From contig NZ_FMXE01000035.1 in assembly GCF_900103735.1 (NCBI RefSeq), positions 1-52,355 of the forward strand: 52,355 nucleotides of DNA, in the 5' to 3' direction. This document shows, piece by piece, positions 42,766 through 50,362 of this stretch. Position 1 is the first letter of the stretch. Each line of letters opens with the position of its first letter. Both the position numbers and the translations under genes were made by a program. The notes beneath the pieces were generated by a model, which ran no database searches, was not told the DNA's origin, and saw nothing but the letters and a program-made list of their open reading frames with translations. This DNA is from Algoriphagus alkaliphilus (lineage in GTDB: Bacteria > Bacteroidota > Bacteroidia > Cytophagales > Cyclobacteriaceae).

Positions 42766-42918
42766 ATGGCTAAGAAAGTAGTAGCAACTCTAAAAAAAGA
42801 AGGTGGCGTAACTTACGCCAAAGTCATCAGAGCAGTAAAGTCTGATAAGACTGGCGCTTACACCTTCAGAGAAGAAATGGTTCCTTCCACATTGGTGCAA
42901 GAGACCTTAAAAAAATAA
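42766..42918 (+). CDS. DUF4295 protein (ribosomal-operon small protein)
   Basis: A 50-residue basic protein (MAKKVVATLKKEGGVTYAKV..., AYTFREEMVPSTLV). DUF4295 is found almost only in Bacteroidota directly downstream of rpmG, as here, and may be a ribosome-associated or lineage-specific ribosomal protein. Gap to rpmG is 37 bases. A terminator follows. Confidence 0.9.
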   Translation: MAKKVVATLKKEGGVTYAKVIRAVKSDKTGAYTFREEMVPSTLVQETLKK

Positions 42919-42942
42919 TTGAATAGAGCATCCTAATGCACT

Positions 42943-42983
42943 AAAAGTCCCTCTTGGTAATTAATCAGGAGGGACTTTTTCAT
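42943..42983 (+). terminator. Terminator between DUF4295 and ftsY
   Basis: AAAAGTCCCTC paired with GAGGGACTTTT (11 bp), 15-base loop, T run. It may be partly read through, because ftsY follows within 30 bases. Confidence 0.78.
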
Positions 42984-43011
42984 TATATTCCACTTTTAAT
43001 AATAGCACCTC

Positions 43012-43968
43012 ATGGGAATCTTTGGGTTTTTCTCAAAAGAAAAAAAAGAAAGCCTCGATCAGGGACTTCAAAAAACCAGTGAATCCATTTTCTCCAAGCT
43101 AAGTAAGGCTGTCGTCGGTAAATCCCAAGTCGACGAGGAAGTACTCGATCAACTGGAGGAAATCCTCATCACCTCAGACGTAGGTGTGGACACTACAATC
43201 AAGATCATCCGAAGAATAGAAGAGCGGGTAGCCAGGGACAAATACCTGAATTCTTCCGAGTTGGATGTAATCCTTAGAGAGGAAATAGCTTCGCTCCTTG
43301 AAGAAAATAATACCCAGGATCTTTTGGATTTTGACATTCCTTCTGACAAGAAACCCTACGTCATCATGGTGGTGGGAGTCAATGGAGTGGGTAAAACAAC
43401 TACCATCGGAAAGCTGGCCAATCTTTTTAAAAATGCAGGAAAATCAGTAGTGCTTGGCGCCGCTGACACTTTCCGTGCCGCCGCTGTAGATCAGCTGATT
43501 CTCTGGGGTGATCGCGTGGGTGTACCGGTGGTTTCGCATGGAATGAATATCGATCCTGCCTCAGTGGCATTTGATGCCGTCAAACAAGGGATGGACTCAG
43601 GCGCTGACATCGTCATAATTGATACAGCGGGAAGGCTACACACCAAAGTCAATCTGATGAATGAATTGAGCAAAATCAAACGGGTGATGCAAAAATTTAT
43701 CCCGGATGCGCCTCATGAAATTCTATTGGTGTTGGATGGTTCGACAGGACAGAATGCATTTATTCAGGCAAAAGAATTCACCAAAGTGACTGAGATCTCT
43801 GCTTTGGCTATCACCAAACTTGACGGCACAGCCAAAGGAGGAGTTGTAATCGGAATTTCCGACCAATTCAAAATCCCAGTAAAATACATCGGTGTGGGTG
43901 AAAAAATGACGGATCTTCAGCTATTTAACCGAAAGGAATTTGTAGACTCCCTCTTTAAAAAGAAATAA
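43012..43968 (+). CDS. ftsY: Signal recognition particle receptor FtsY
   Basis: A 318-residue SRP GTPase receptor that brings ribosome-nascent chain-SRP complexes to the Sec translocon. The N domain is about 20-105 and the G domain follows, with G1 GVNGVGKTTT at 122-131, G3 DTAGR, the TKLDGTAKGG G4 region and the C-terminal GVGEKMTDLQLF. The acidic A domain is almost absent, as in many Bacteroidota; the N-terminal FFSKEKKE helix may bind the membrane. Confidence 0.96.
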   Translation: MGIFGFFSKEKKESLDQGLQKTSESIFSKLSKAVVGKSQVDEEVLDQLEEILITSDVGVDTTIKIIRRIEERVARDKYLNSSELDVILREEIASLLEENNTQDLLDFDIPSDKKPYVIMVVGVNGVGKTTTIGKLANLFKNAGKSVVLGAADTFRAAAVDQLILWGDRVGVPVVSHGMNIDPASVAFDAVKQGMDSGADIVIIDTAGRLHTKVNLMNELSKIKRVMQKFIPDAPHEILLVLDGSTGQNAFIQAKEFTKVTEISALAITKLDGTAKGGVVIGISDQFKIPVKYIGVGEKMTDLQLFNRKEFVDSLFKKK

Positions 43969-43987
43969 AATCTTTCCCCACTATTCA

Positions 43988-44018
43988 AATCCTCTGCATG
44001 GCCAGGGGATTTTTTTTT
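43988..44018 (+). terminator. Probable terminator of ftsY
   Basis: AAATCCTCTG paired imperfectly with CAGGGGATTT, followed by an eight-T run. Confidence 0.55.
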
Positions 44019-44086
44019 GCTTGGAGTTGATCTATTTGATAAAAATTTCGTAATTCACAATGATATCATTTTAACATCATAATTAT

Positions 44087-44935
44087 ATGGAAAAAGTCAT
44101 CAAACCCGCTTCAGGCTACATCTATCTTTTCATGGCTTTAGCCGGAATCGCAGCCTCTATTTACCACTTTACCCAAGAGATGGCCATCGTGGGAGGTATC
44201 CTCCTATTTTTGTCAATTATCTGTATACCGGGGTTCTTTATTGTAGAGCCTAACAAAGCACTGGTGATGCTCTTATTCGGCGAATACAAAGGAACAGTGA
44301 AAGCTCACGGTTTTTTCTGGGTGAATCCCTTTATGACAAAAAAGAAGATTTCTCTTCGAGTAAGAAACTTTGAAAACAAGCCTGTCAAGGTGAATGACAA
44401 GATCGGAAATCCAGTCATGATCGGCACAATCGTAGTCTGGCAGGTACAAGACACTTTCAAAGCCACCTTTGATGTGGAAGATTATGAAAACTTCGTTCAC
44501 TTACAAACTGACGCAGCAGTCCGAAAAATGGCAGGAAAGTATCCTTATGACGATTTTGAGGCTGAGAATGCAGAAATTACCTTGAGATCTGGAGTCGAGG
44601 AAGTCAACCACTCCCTTGAATTGGAAATTTCAGAACGACTGGAACATGCCGGTATCAAAGTAATTGAAGCCAGAATTTCTCACTTAGCATACTCCTCAGA
44701 AATCGCATCCGCCATGCTCCAGCGACAACAAGCGACAGCTATTGTTGCAGCACGCCGCAAGATTGTAGATGGAGCAGTTGGCATGGTAGAGATGGCACTA
44801 CACGACTTGAAAATGAAAGACATCATTGAATTTGACGACGAGAAAAAAGCGGTGATGGTCTCTAACTTAATGGTAGTCCTATGCTCTGACAAAAGTGCAA
44901 GTCCAGTGCTAAATGTAGGAACACTAAATCAGTAA
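44087..44935 (+). CDS. SPFH (band 7/slipin-like) membrane protein
   Basis: A 282-residue protein with two hydrophobic segments (about 9-27 and 31-52), then an SPFH domain at about 55-230 (GFFIVEPNKALVMLLFGEYKGT start, NPVMIGTIVVWQVQDTFKATFDVEDYENFV centre). AMLQRQQATAIVAARRKIVDGAV near the end is characteristic of slipin-like proteins. SPFH proteins form large ring or cage assemblies on membranes and often hold proteases. It begins a cluster with two small membrane proteins and an Arc-like regulator, 3 bases before the next start. Confidence 0.9.
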   Translation: MEKVIKPASGYIYLFMALAGIAASIYHFTQEMAIVGGILLFLSIICIPGFFIVEPNKALVMLLFGEYKGTVKAHGFFWVNPFMTKKKISLRVRNFENKPVKVNDKIGNPVMIGTIVVWQVQDTFKATFDVEDYENFVHLQTDAAVRKMAGKYPYDDFEAENAEITLRSGVEEVNHSLELEISERLEHAGIKVIEARISHLAYSSEIASAMLQRQQATAIVAARRKIVDGAVGMVEMALHDLKMKDIIEFDDEKKAVMVSNLMVVLCSDKSASPVLNVGTLNQ

Positions 44936-44938
44936 AAT

Positions 44939-45424
44939 ATGGTAGTGACAGAATCCCAAAGTTTCCGTGGAAGTTGGATCATCTGGGTAGTTCTAATGTT
45001 AGAACTACCCACCTTGGCTCTAATTTCAGTCTTTTATTTCACGGGGAAACTGGGTGAAAATGGTTGGATACATCTCTTGATTGTTGCTGGGATTATGGGA
45101 ACTATAATTGCCCTTCTTCTGAATATTCGACTCGAAATACGAATGGATCATACTACCCTGTCATTTAAAAATCCACCATTTATGAATACGTGGAGAATAC
45201 TAAAAAAGGAAGATATCCGCTATATACAAGTGAAAAAATCGGATGGCATGATGGAATATGGTGGACTGGGGGTACGCTTTTTGGGTAAAACCAGAGCTTA
45301 CATTTTCTTGTCAGATCAGGTACTTATTGCAGAAACAGACAAACGAAAGTATGTTTTCAGTACACATAAGTCCGATCAATTTCAAAAAATCATTGCGAGC
45401 TGGGAATCAGAAAATTCCAATTAA
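44939..45424 (+). CDS. Small membrane protein, paralogue of the next gene
   Basis: A 161-residue protein with two transmembrane helices at about 13-35 and 43-62 and a cytoplasmic domain. The soluble part (LEIRMDHTTLSFKNPPF..., IRYIQVKK, MEYGGLGVRFLGKTRAYIF) looks like a bacterial PH-like domain of the YdbS/YokE type, though I cannot assign a family firmly. The YGGxGxR motif is shared with the following gene, so the two probably arose by tandem duplication. It starts 3 bases after the SPFH gene and is likely co-translated. Confidence 0.75.
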   Translation: MVVTESQSFRGSWIIWVVLMLELPTLALISVFYFTGKLGENGWIHLLIVAGIMGTIIALLLNIRLEIRMDHTTLSFKNPPFMNTWRILKKEDIRYIQVKKSDGMMEYGGLGVRFLGKTRAYIFLSDQVLIAETDKRKYVFSTHKSDQFQKIIASWESENSN

Positions 45425-45435
45425 AACCAATATTT

Positions 45436-45930
45436 ATGGCAGCATATATTTTCAAGGAGACACAACAATTCCGACAAGTCTGGATTTGGGCCATTTTATT
45501 AGGTGTAACTGGGCTTTCCATTTGGGCTCTGTTTTGGGGAAATCCAACCAAACCTTCGAATGGTTGGGAAAAGGCATTACCCCTTTTAATTTTATTTTTG
45601 GTGAATGGACTTTTCCTTTCTTTAAAACTCATAATCAAAATAGATCAAAATACTTTAAGATTTAGTTATTTTCCATTTGTCAGCGAAAAAAAATATAAAT
45701 TCGACGACATCATATCAATGGAGTTAATCGAGTACAATTCATTATTCAAATATGGTGGATGGGGCATTCGATACAACTTCGATTCCTGGGCTTATAATGT
45801 GAGGGGAAACCATGGAATAATGGTAAAGACACTTAAGAGAAAATTTCTTTTAGGTACCCAAAAGCCCGAGGAGGCCCGTAGAGCAATCGAGCAATTCAAA
45901 AACTACAAACTCCAATCCTATGGCAGCTAA
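45436..45930 (+). CDS. Small membrane protein, paralogue of the preceding gene
   Basis: A 164-residue protein with the same layout: two membrane helices (about 16-34 and 48-66) and a cytoplasmic PH-like region (IDQNTLRFSYFPF, KYKFDDIISMELIEYNSL, KYGGWGIRYN). The C-terminal FLLGTQKPEEARRAIEQF fits the last helix of such domains. Similarity with the upstream gene is evident in the YGG-W/L-G motif. Its 3' end overlaps the next gene by 11 bases. Confidence 0.75.
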   Translation: MAAYIFKETQQFRQVWIWAILLGVTGLSIWALFWGNPTKPSNGWEKALPLLILFLVNGLFLSLKLIIKIDQNTLRFSYFPFVSEKKYKFDDIISMELIEYNSLFKYGGWGIRYNFDSWAYNVRGNHGIMVKTLKRKFLLGTQKPEEARRAIEQFKNYKLQSYGS

Positions 45931-46096
45931 AAAAGCATTTGCTCTCCGTCTGGATGAATCAATGATGAAAGCAATTGAAAAATGGGCTGCAGATGAATTT
46001 CGTAGCACAAATGGACAATTGGAATGGATTATACGGGAGTCTTTACGGAAAGCTGGAAGGTTTCCAAAAGGAGATTCAATTGAACAAAAAGATTGA
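45920..46096 (+). CDS. Arc/MetJ-type ribbon-helix-helix protein
   Basis: A 58-residue DNA-binding-type protein from ATG 45920 to TGA 46096. KKAFALRLDESMMKAIEKWA forms the N-terminal beta strand and first helix, NGQLEWIIRESLRKAG the second. The Arc family dimerises through the strand to bind operator DNA. The start overlaps the upstream gene by 11 bases, so it is translationally coupled to the SPFH cluster and may regulate it. Pairing of slipin-like and Arc-like genes is common in Bacteroidota. Confidence 0.82.
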   Translation: MAAKKAFALRLDESMMKAIEKWAADEFRSTNGQLEWIIRESLRKAGRFPKGDSIEQKD

Positions 46097-46144
46097 TTTT
46101 AGGCTTATACGTTTAATTGATTATTGAATCTATTAAATTTGGAC

Positions 46145-46504
46145 ATGAGAAAACTAACTTTAATTTCTGGAATTGTTATTGCCTTGATTTTTTCTTTTGG
46201 GGTCACCCCATCTTTCGCCCAGTCTGAATCTCAAGTTTCAAAAAAGGAATTGAGAGAGGAAAGGAAAATACAGAAAGCCAAAGTAGACCTTGAAAAGTTA
46301 AGAATCAAATTGACTAAAGCCAAAGAAAAATACAACTCAAACCTGAGCAAATTTGAAAAGCGAAATTCCGCAGGAAAACTATCTCCAAATGCAGTTTCAA
46401 AAATCACAAAATCCTTAGAAAAGCAGCGAACAAACATCAATAAGCTTCAAAACCAGATTTCAAAACTTGAAAAATTTCTTCAGCAATCAGGTGAGATGAT
46501 TTAA
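46145..46504 (+). CDS. Secreted coiled-coil hypothetical protein
   Basis: A 119-residue protein with a signal peptide (MRKLTLISGIVIALIFSF..., cleavage near SFAQ) and a mature part that is almost entirely lysine-rich coiled coil (KKELREERKIQKAKVDLEKL, LEKQRTNINKLQNQISKLEKF). It resembles small periplasmic coiled-coil proteins of the OmpH/Skp type in composition but is shorter. I use ATG 46145; TTG 46124 is an alternative. Function unknown. Confidence 0.75.
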   Translation: MRKLTLISGIVIALIFSFGVTPSFAQSESQVSKKELREERKIQKAKVDLEKLRIKLTKAKEKYNSNLSKFEKRNSAGKLSPNAVSKITKSLEKQRTNINKLQNQISKLEKFLQQSGEMI

Positions 46505-46533
46505 CCTCGGATTTAAGGTCAAAAAGAGTTTTT

Positions 46534-46568
46534 CGGAGCTGGTATTTTATCAGCTCCGTTCTTTTTTA
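46534..46568 (+). terminator. Terminator after the coiled-coil gene
   Basis: CGGAGCTG and CAGCTCCG (8 bp) with a 9-base loop, followed by TTCTTTTTT. Confidence 0.85.
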
Positions 46569-46604
46569 AAGGGAATACCTAACTTGCATCGCAATATAAA
46601 CAGC

Positions 46605-47369
46605 ATGAAAACCCTAATTAGCTTTGTAATTCGCTATATCCCACGCCCCATACTTCAGACAGTCAGCCCGCTGGTAATGAAGGTTCTCTCACAATTAAAC
46701 AAAGGAAATGAGGTCGAATGTCCGGTATGCGGAAACCAGTACAAGAAATTTCTACCTTATGGGAGAATTGCAAGAGAAAATGCCCTTTGCCCCAACTGTC
46801 TGGCTTTGGAAAGGCATCGGTTGGTGTGGCTATTTTTGAAAGCAAAAACCGATTTTTTTTCCGGAAAATTAAAAGTGCTTCATGTGGCTCCCGAGCATTG
46901 TTTTATTGATCGCTTTGAAGCCTTACCAAATTTAGACTACATCACCGCTGATATCGAATCACCCCTGGCTAAGGTAAAAATGGATGTACATTCCATTCCA
47001 TTTCCGGATAATTCTTTTGACGTGGTATTTTGTAATCACGTTTTAGAACATGTTGACGATGATATTTTGGCATGTTCTGAATTCAATCGGGTATTGAAAC
47101 CGGGTGGATGGGGGATTTTGCAATCTCCTGTATATCCTCTTGAAAAAACAATTGAAGACAAAACCATCTCCGATCCTAAAGAAAGAGAAAGACTTTTTGG
47201 TCAACGGGATCACGTCAGGAAGTTTGGCAAAGACTACGCCGAACGACTTAGCCAATCAGGTCTTCAAATTGAAGAAAACCTTTTTGTAAAAGATCTTCCG
47301 ACAACACAAGTAAAGCGATATGCTTTGGCACCGGATGAAGTGATTTTCGTATGCAGAAAAGGGGCTTAA
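46605..47369 (+). CDS. SAM-dependent methyltransferase with N-terminal zinc ribbon
   Basis: A 254-residue class I methyltransferase. The N-terminus has two knuckles, CPVC at 39-42 and CPNC at 62-65, likely a zinc ribbon. The methyltransferase domain follows: LKVLHVAPEHCF (motif I region, less Gly-rich than usual), YITADIE and FPDNSFDVVFCNHVLEHVDDD (motif II). Substrate unknown; the adjoining glycosyltransferases suggest a sugar or surface polymer. It converges with the GT2 gene, overlapping it by 4 bases at the stops. Confidence 0.82.
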   Translation: MKTLISFVIRYIPRPILQTVSPLVMKVLSQLNKGNEVECPVCGNQYKKFLPYGRIARENALCPNCLALERHRLVWLFLKAKTDFFSGKLKVLHVAPEHCFIDRFEALPNLDYITADIESPLAKVKMDVHSIPFPDNSFDVVFCNHVLEHVDDDILACSEFNRVLKPGGWGILQSPVYPLEKTIEDKTISDPKERERLFGQRDHVRKFGKDYAERLSQSGLQIEENLFVKDLPTTQVKRYALAPDEVIFVCRKGA

Positions 47370-48331
47370 CCTCGGTAGAATTTTCTGACAAGTTCATAAA
47401 CCAAGCCTGCGCCATAGCTGCAAAGCTGAATGACCGAAGTCATCCACGCCAAATCACCGACCACAATAGATTGATATTTCAAACTCGCTTGGTAAATTAC
47501 TAATCCTGACCAAATCGCAAAAATAAGGACGTGGGGGATCAAAAATACCTGGACAAAAATTGCGTTGACCACAATTGAAATCAAAAACATCAGAAAAAAA
47601 GTAGGCATCCAATGCACGAGTTTGATGGCCTCGGGATGAAATCTAGAGACATTGACACGGTTTCGCCCAAATGAGAACGCCTGTTTGGAAAAAGATTTAA
47701 GCGTGTTTTTTCGTTTATGGTAGACAAAAGCTTCGGCCACCAATTCAAGCCTAAAACCTGCCTTTTTGATCCGAATACTCCACTCAATATCTTCTCCATG
47801 CTTGGGATCCAAAAAACCTCCGGTAGTTTCGAAAACTTTTCTGGAAACCCCCATGTTAAACCCACGGGCTTGATATTTGGAAGGATCTTTCAATTTCCCT
47901 CTTATTCCTCCGGTTGTCCAAAATGAAGTCATGGCGAAATCCATAGCTTTTTGAAGGTTTGAAAAATCTTCCGCCGCTGCATCAGGCCCCCCAAATGCAT
48001 CCAGTTTTCTATCTGAAATGGCCTTGTCTAAATTCTTCAAATAATCAGGTGGGAGGATTACGTCAGAATCCAAAATGACGAAAAAATCTCCTTTTGCTTG
48101 AGTCATGCCAAAATTTCGGGCAAATCCCTGACCTTGATTTTCTTGGAAAAAATAACGGATGGTCAGCTCGGAATTAAATTTCATAGCCACCTGATCGGCT
48201 TTAAGGGATGATCCGTCCTCTATTAATATCACTTCAAAATCCTTGTAGGATTGATGAACCAAACTCGTGAAAAGTTCAAAAACCTCTGAAGGCCGATTGT
48301 AAACCGGTATAATGACTGAGAAATACATCAA
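47366..48331 (-). CDS. Family 2 glycosyltransferase, membrane-anchored
   Basis: A 321-residue GT2 enzyme. N-terminal FSVIIPVYNRPSEVFELF, the nucleotide-sugar motif DSD at 88-90 (ILDSDVILPP), GGFLDPKHGEDIEWSIRIKKAG as the acceptor/ED motif, then two membrane segments at about 241-260 and 268-290. It likely transfers a sugar to a lipid or polysaccharide precursor at the inner membrane. Its ATG overlaps the stop of the upstream GT2 by 4 bases, so the two are coupled. Confidence 0.88.
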   Translation of the reverse strand: MMYFSVIIPVYNRPSEVFELFTSLVHQSYKDFEVILIEDGSSLKADQVAMKFNSELTIRYFFQENQGQGFARNFGMTQAKGDFFVILDSDVILPPDYLKNLDKAISDRKLDAFGGPDAAAEDFSNLQKAMDFAMTSFWTTGGIRGKLKDPSKYQARGFNMGVSRKVFETTGGFLDPKHGEDIEWSIRIKKAGFRLELVAEAFVYHKRKNTLKSFSKQAFSFGRNRVNVSRFHPEAIKLVHWMPTFFLMFLISIVVNAIFVQVFLIPHVLIFAIWSGLVIYQASLKYQSIVVGDLAWMTSVIQLCSYGAGLVYELVRKFYRG

Positions 48332-49290
48332 AAATCAAAGTTGACTTCCTCATCGATTTTATATTCGATCTCCTTGGATTGGTTGGAAGTCATCAATTCA
48401 GCAATGAAACCCGTGACAAAAAGTTGGACACCAATGATTAATGCCACTAGGGCAAGAAAGAACAAGGGTTGATCAACAATTTCTCGGACTTTTAAGCCTT
48501 TGCTAAGGCCATAAATTTTTTCAAAAATCAGCCATGCAGTGATAACAAAGCCAGTCAGAAATGAAAGCGTTCCTAAAAGGCCAAAGAAATGCATGGGTTT
48601 TTTCTTATACCTGTGTACAAAAGAAACAGTGATCAGATCCAAAAATCCATTGAGAAAACGCTCCAAACCAAACTTAGAATACCCATATTTCCTGGGCTGA
48701 TGTTGAACCACTTTTTCGCCAATTTTACCAAACCCATTCCATTTTGCGAGTAAAGGGATATAGCGGTGCATTTCACCGTAGATATGAATATTTTTTACGA
48801 CCTTATTTCGATAAGCCTTAAGGCCACAGTTGAAGTCATGTAGCTGAATTCCTGAAATCCAACGGGTGACACCATTAAAAAATTTCGAGGGAATAGTTTT
48901 GGACCAGGGATCATGGCGCTCTTTCTTCCATCCTGAGACCACATCTAATCCATTTCCTGAAACCATCTCGTAGAGTCCGGGAATTTCATCCGGACTATCC
49001 TGCAAGTCAGCATCCATCGTGATCACGACATCACCCTGGGCACGACGAAATCCTGCATCTAAAGCAGCGGATTTACCAAAATTACGGGTAAAATTCAATC
49101 CCTTTAACTGGATGTTTTGAGCGGAAAGATTTTGAATCACTTCCCAAGATCGATCCGTGCTGCCATCGTTAATTAAAATCACCTCATAAGAAAAGCCGCG
49201 CTCATTCATCACACGGCTAATCCAATGAGTTAATTCCGGCAACGATTCTTCCTCATTAAAAACAGGAATAACTACGGAAATTTGAGTCAT
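48328..49290 (-). CDS. Family 2 glycosyltransferase (polyprenyl-phosphate type)
   Basis: A 320-residue enzyme similar to DPM1/ArnC/GtrB transferases. ISVVIPVFNEEESLPEL opens it, DAD at 93-95 (TMDADLQDSPDE) binds the metal and nucleotide sugar, FNCGLKAYRN follows, and two C-terminal transmembrane helices lie at about 233-255 and 273-296. Such enzymes load a sugar onto undecaprenyl phosphate. It overlaps the next GT2 gene by 4 bases and is 3 bases after the DUF4199 gene. Confidence 0.9.
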   Translation of the reverse strand: MTQISVVIPVFNEEESLPELTHWISRVMNERGFSYEVILINDGSTDRSWEVIQNLSAQNIQLKGLNFTRNFGKSAALDAGFRRAQGDVVITMDADLQDSPDEIPGLYEMVSGNGLDVVSGWKKERHDPWSKTIPSKFFNGVTRWISGIQLHDFNCGLKAYRNKVVKNIHIYGEMHRYIPLLAKWNGFGKIGEKVVQHQPRKYGYSKFGLERFLNGFLDLITVSFVHRYKKKPMHFFGLLGTLSFLTGFVITAWLIFEKIYGLSKGLKVREIVDQPLFFLALVALIIGVQLFVTGFIAELMTSNQSKEIEYKIDEEVNFDF

Positions 49291-49293
49291 AGT

Positions 49294-49842
49294 TTAGAAA
49301 TCGAGAGACTTGTCTCGCTTTTTGAGTATTGCACCCAAAATTAATGCAACTAAAGCATAAAAGATCAACAAAAAGCCAAAACCTTTAATTTGACCTATAA
49401 CCGTAAAACTATCAGCTGTTGCTTTTCTCATTTCCTCAAGTTGAGCAGGTGGCAAAGCATCTGGATTTGCTCCAAAACTTTCCATAGTCTTCAAGCTTGT
49501 TTGAAATGCTTCATCTGCCAGCAACTGGGGAAGCGACGGATCAATTACTTGATATAAAAGGAGCATACCTATCAAACCTACAATTCCCGAGATGATCATA
49601 GCTATAAAACTAAAATTAAAGGCAGTTCCAAAGGTCATAAACCCGCCGATTTCAGTTCGGTATTGGGTTCCAAAGTAAATTAGGAGTACCGCCATAATCA
49701 CTAATGATACAAGTCCAAACCAGCCAGAAGCCAACAGAGACGAATCAATAAAATAGGCCAGGTAAGTAATTGCCAGAGATATGAGACCAATTGTCAATCC
49801 TGGTTTTACTGCCGCTTGCATAGGTGTTTGTTGCTCTTCCAT
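49294..49842 (-). CDS. DUF4199-family membrane protein (1)
   Basis: A 182-residue protein with about five hydrophobic segments (residues 14-34, 37-55, 66-94 and 148-170). AVKPGLTIGLISLAITYLAYF and the loop MTFGTAFNFSFIAMIISGIVG match DUF4199, a Bacteroidota family of unknown function. It lies between a second DUF4199 gene and the glycosyltransferases, with gaps of 3-7 bases, so it is in the same operon. Confidence 0.85.
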   Translation of the reverse strand: MEEQQTPMQAAVKPGLTIGLISLAITYLAYFIDSSLLASGWFGLVSLVIMAVLLIYFGTQYRTEIGGFMTFGTAFNFSFIAMIISGIVGLIGMLLLYQVIDPSLPQLLADEAFQTSLKTMESFGANPDALPPAQLEEMRKATADSFTVIGQIKGFGFLLIFYALVALILGAILKKRDKSLDF

Positions 49843-49849
49843 AAAAGAA

Positions 49850-50362
49850 TTAGTTAGGATTTTTTCTTAAAATTATTGAAATAATAATACTAAAAAACAT
49901 TCCGGGGATGATTTTCCAAAGTCCATCGTTTAGTGCGACGTTCCAAGGTGTCAAACCATTCATACTTAATTCAGTCGCATTGAACGAGGCTTCTCCCACT
50001 TGCGATATAATTAAATCCCTATTCTCCAATAGCAGTTCTATTTTCTGAGTTTTAATGACCTCAAATAAATCGGGAAAAAGAAGAAGTAGTGTCCATATCC
50101 CAATAGTTGACAAAATACCCAAAAGTGCATAAGTGACAAAACCAACTGTCATTCCTTCAGCGAAGGACAAATAGCCTGAGTTGGAATAATCTTTGAAAAA
50201 TTTGATTGATAAAAAAATTGACACTGGGACTAGAAAATACCCAAAGACTAAATTTAAACTGGTAGGATCAGGATTTAAAAATGAAAAACAATAAAAGGCG
50301 ATAAAACTCAAAATCCCGCCCAAGGTGCCAAATTGATAAGCAGTAATTAAGTACCTATTCAT
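49850..50362 (-). CDS. DUF4199-family membrane protein (2)
   Basis: A 170-residue four-helix membrane protein (LITAYQFGTLGGILSFIAFY, LVFGYFLVPVSIFLSIKFF, FAEGMTVGFVTYALLGILSTIG, IPGMFFSIIISIIL). The central FAEGMTVGFV matches the DUF4199 pattern. Its start overlaps the end of the dihydroorotase-like gene by 8 bases, which couples the two. Function unknown; tandem copies with this upstream neighbour are common in the phylum. Confidence 0.82.
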   Translation of the reverse strand: MNRYLITAYQFGTLGGILSFIAFYCFSFLNPDPTSLNLVFGYFLVPVSIFLSIKFFKDYSNSGYLSFAEGMTVGFVTYALLGILSTIGIWTLLLLFPDLFEVIKTQKIELLLENRDLIISQVGEASFNATELSMNGLTPWNVALNDGLWKIIPGMFFSIIISIILRKNPN

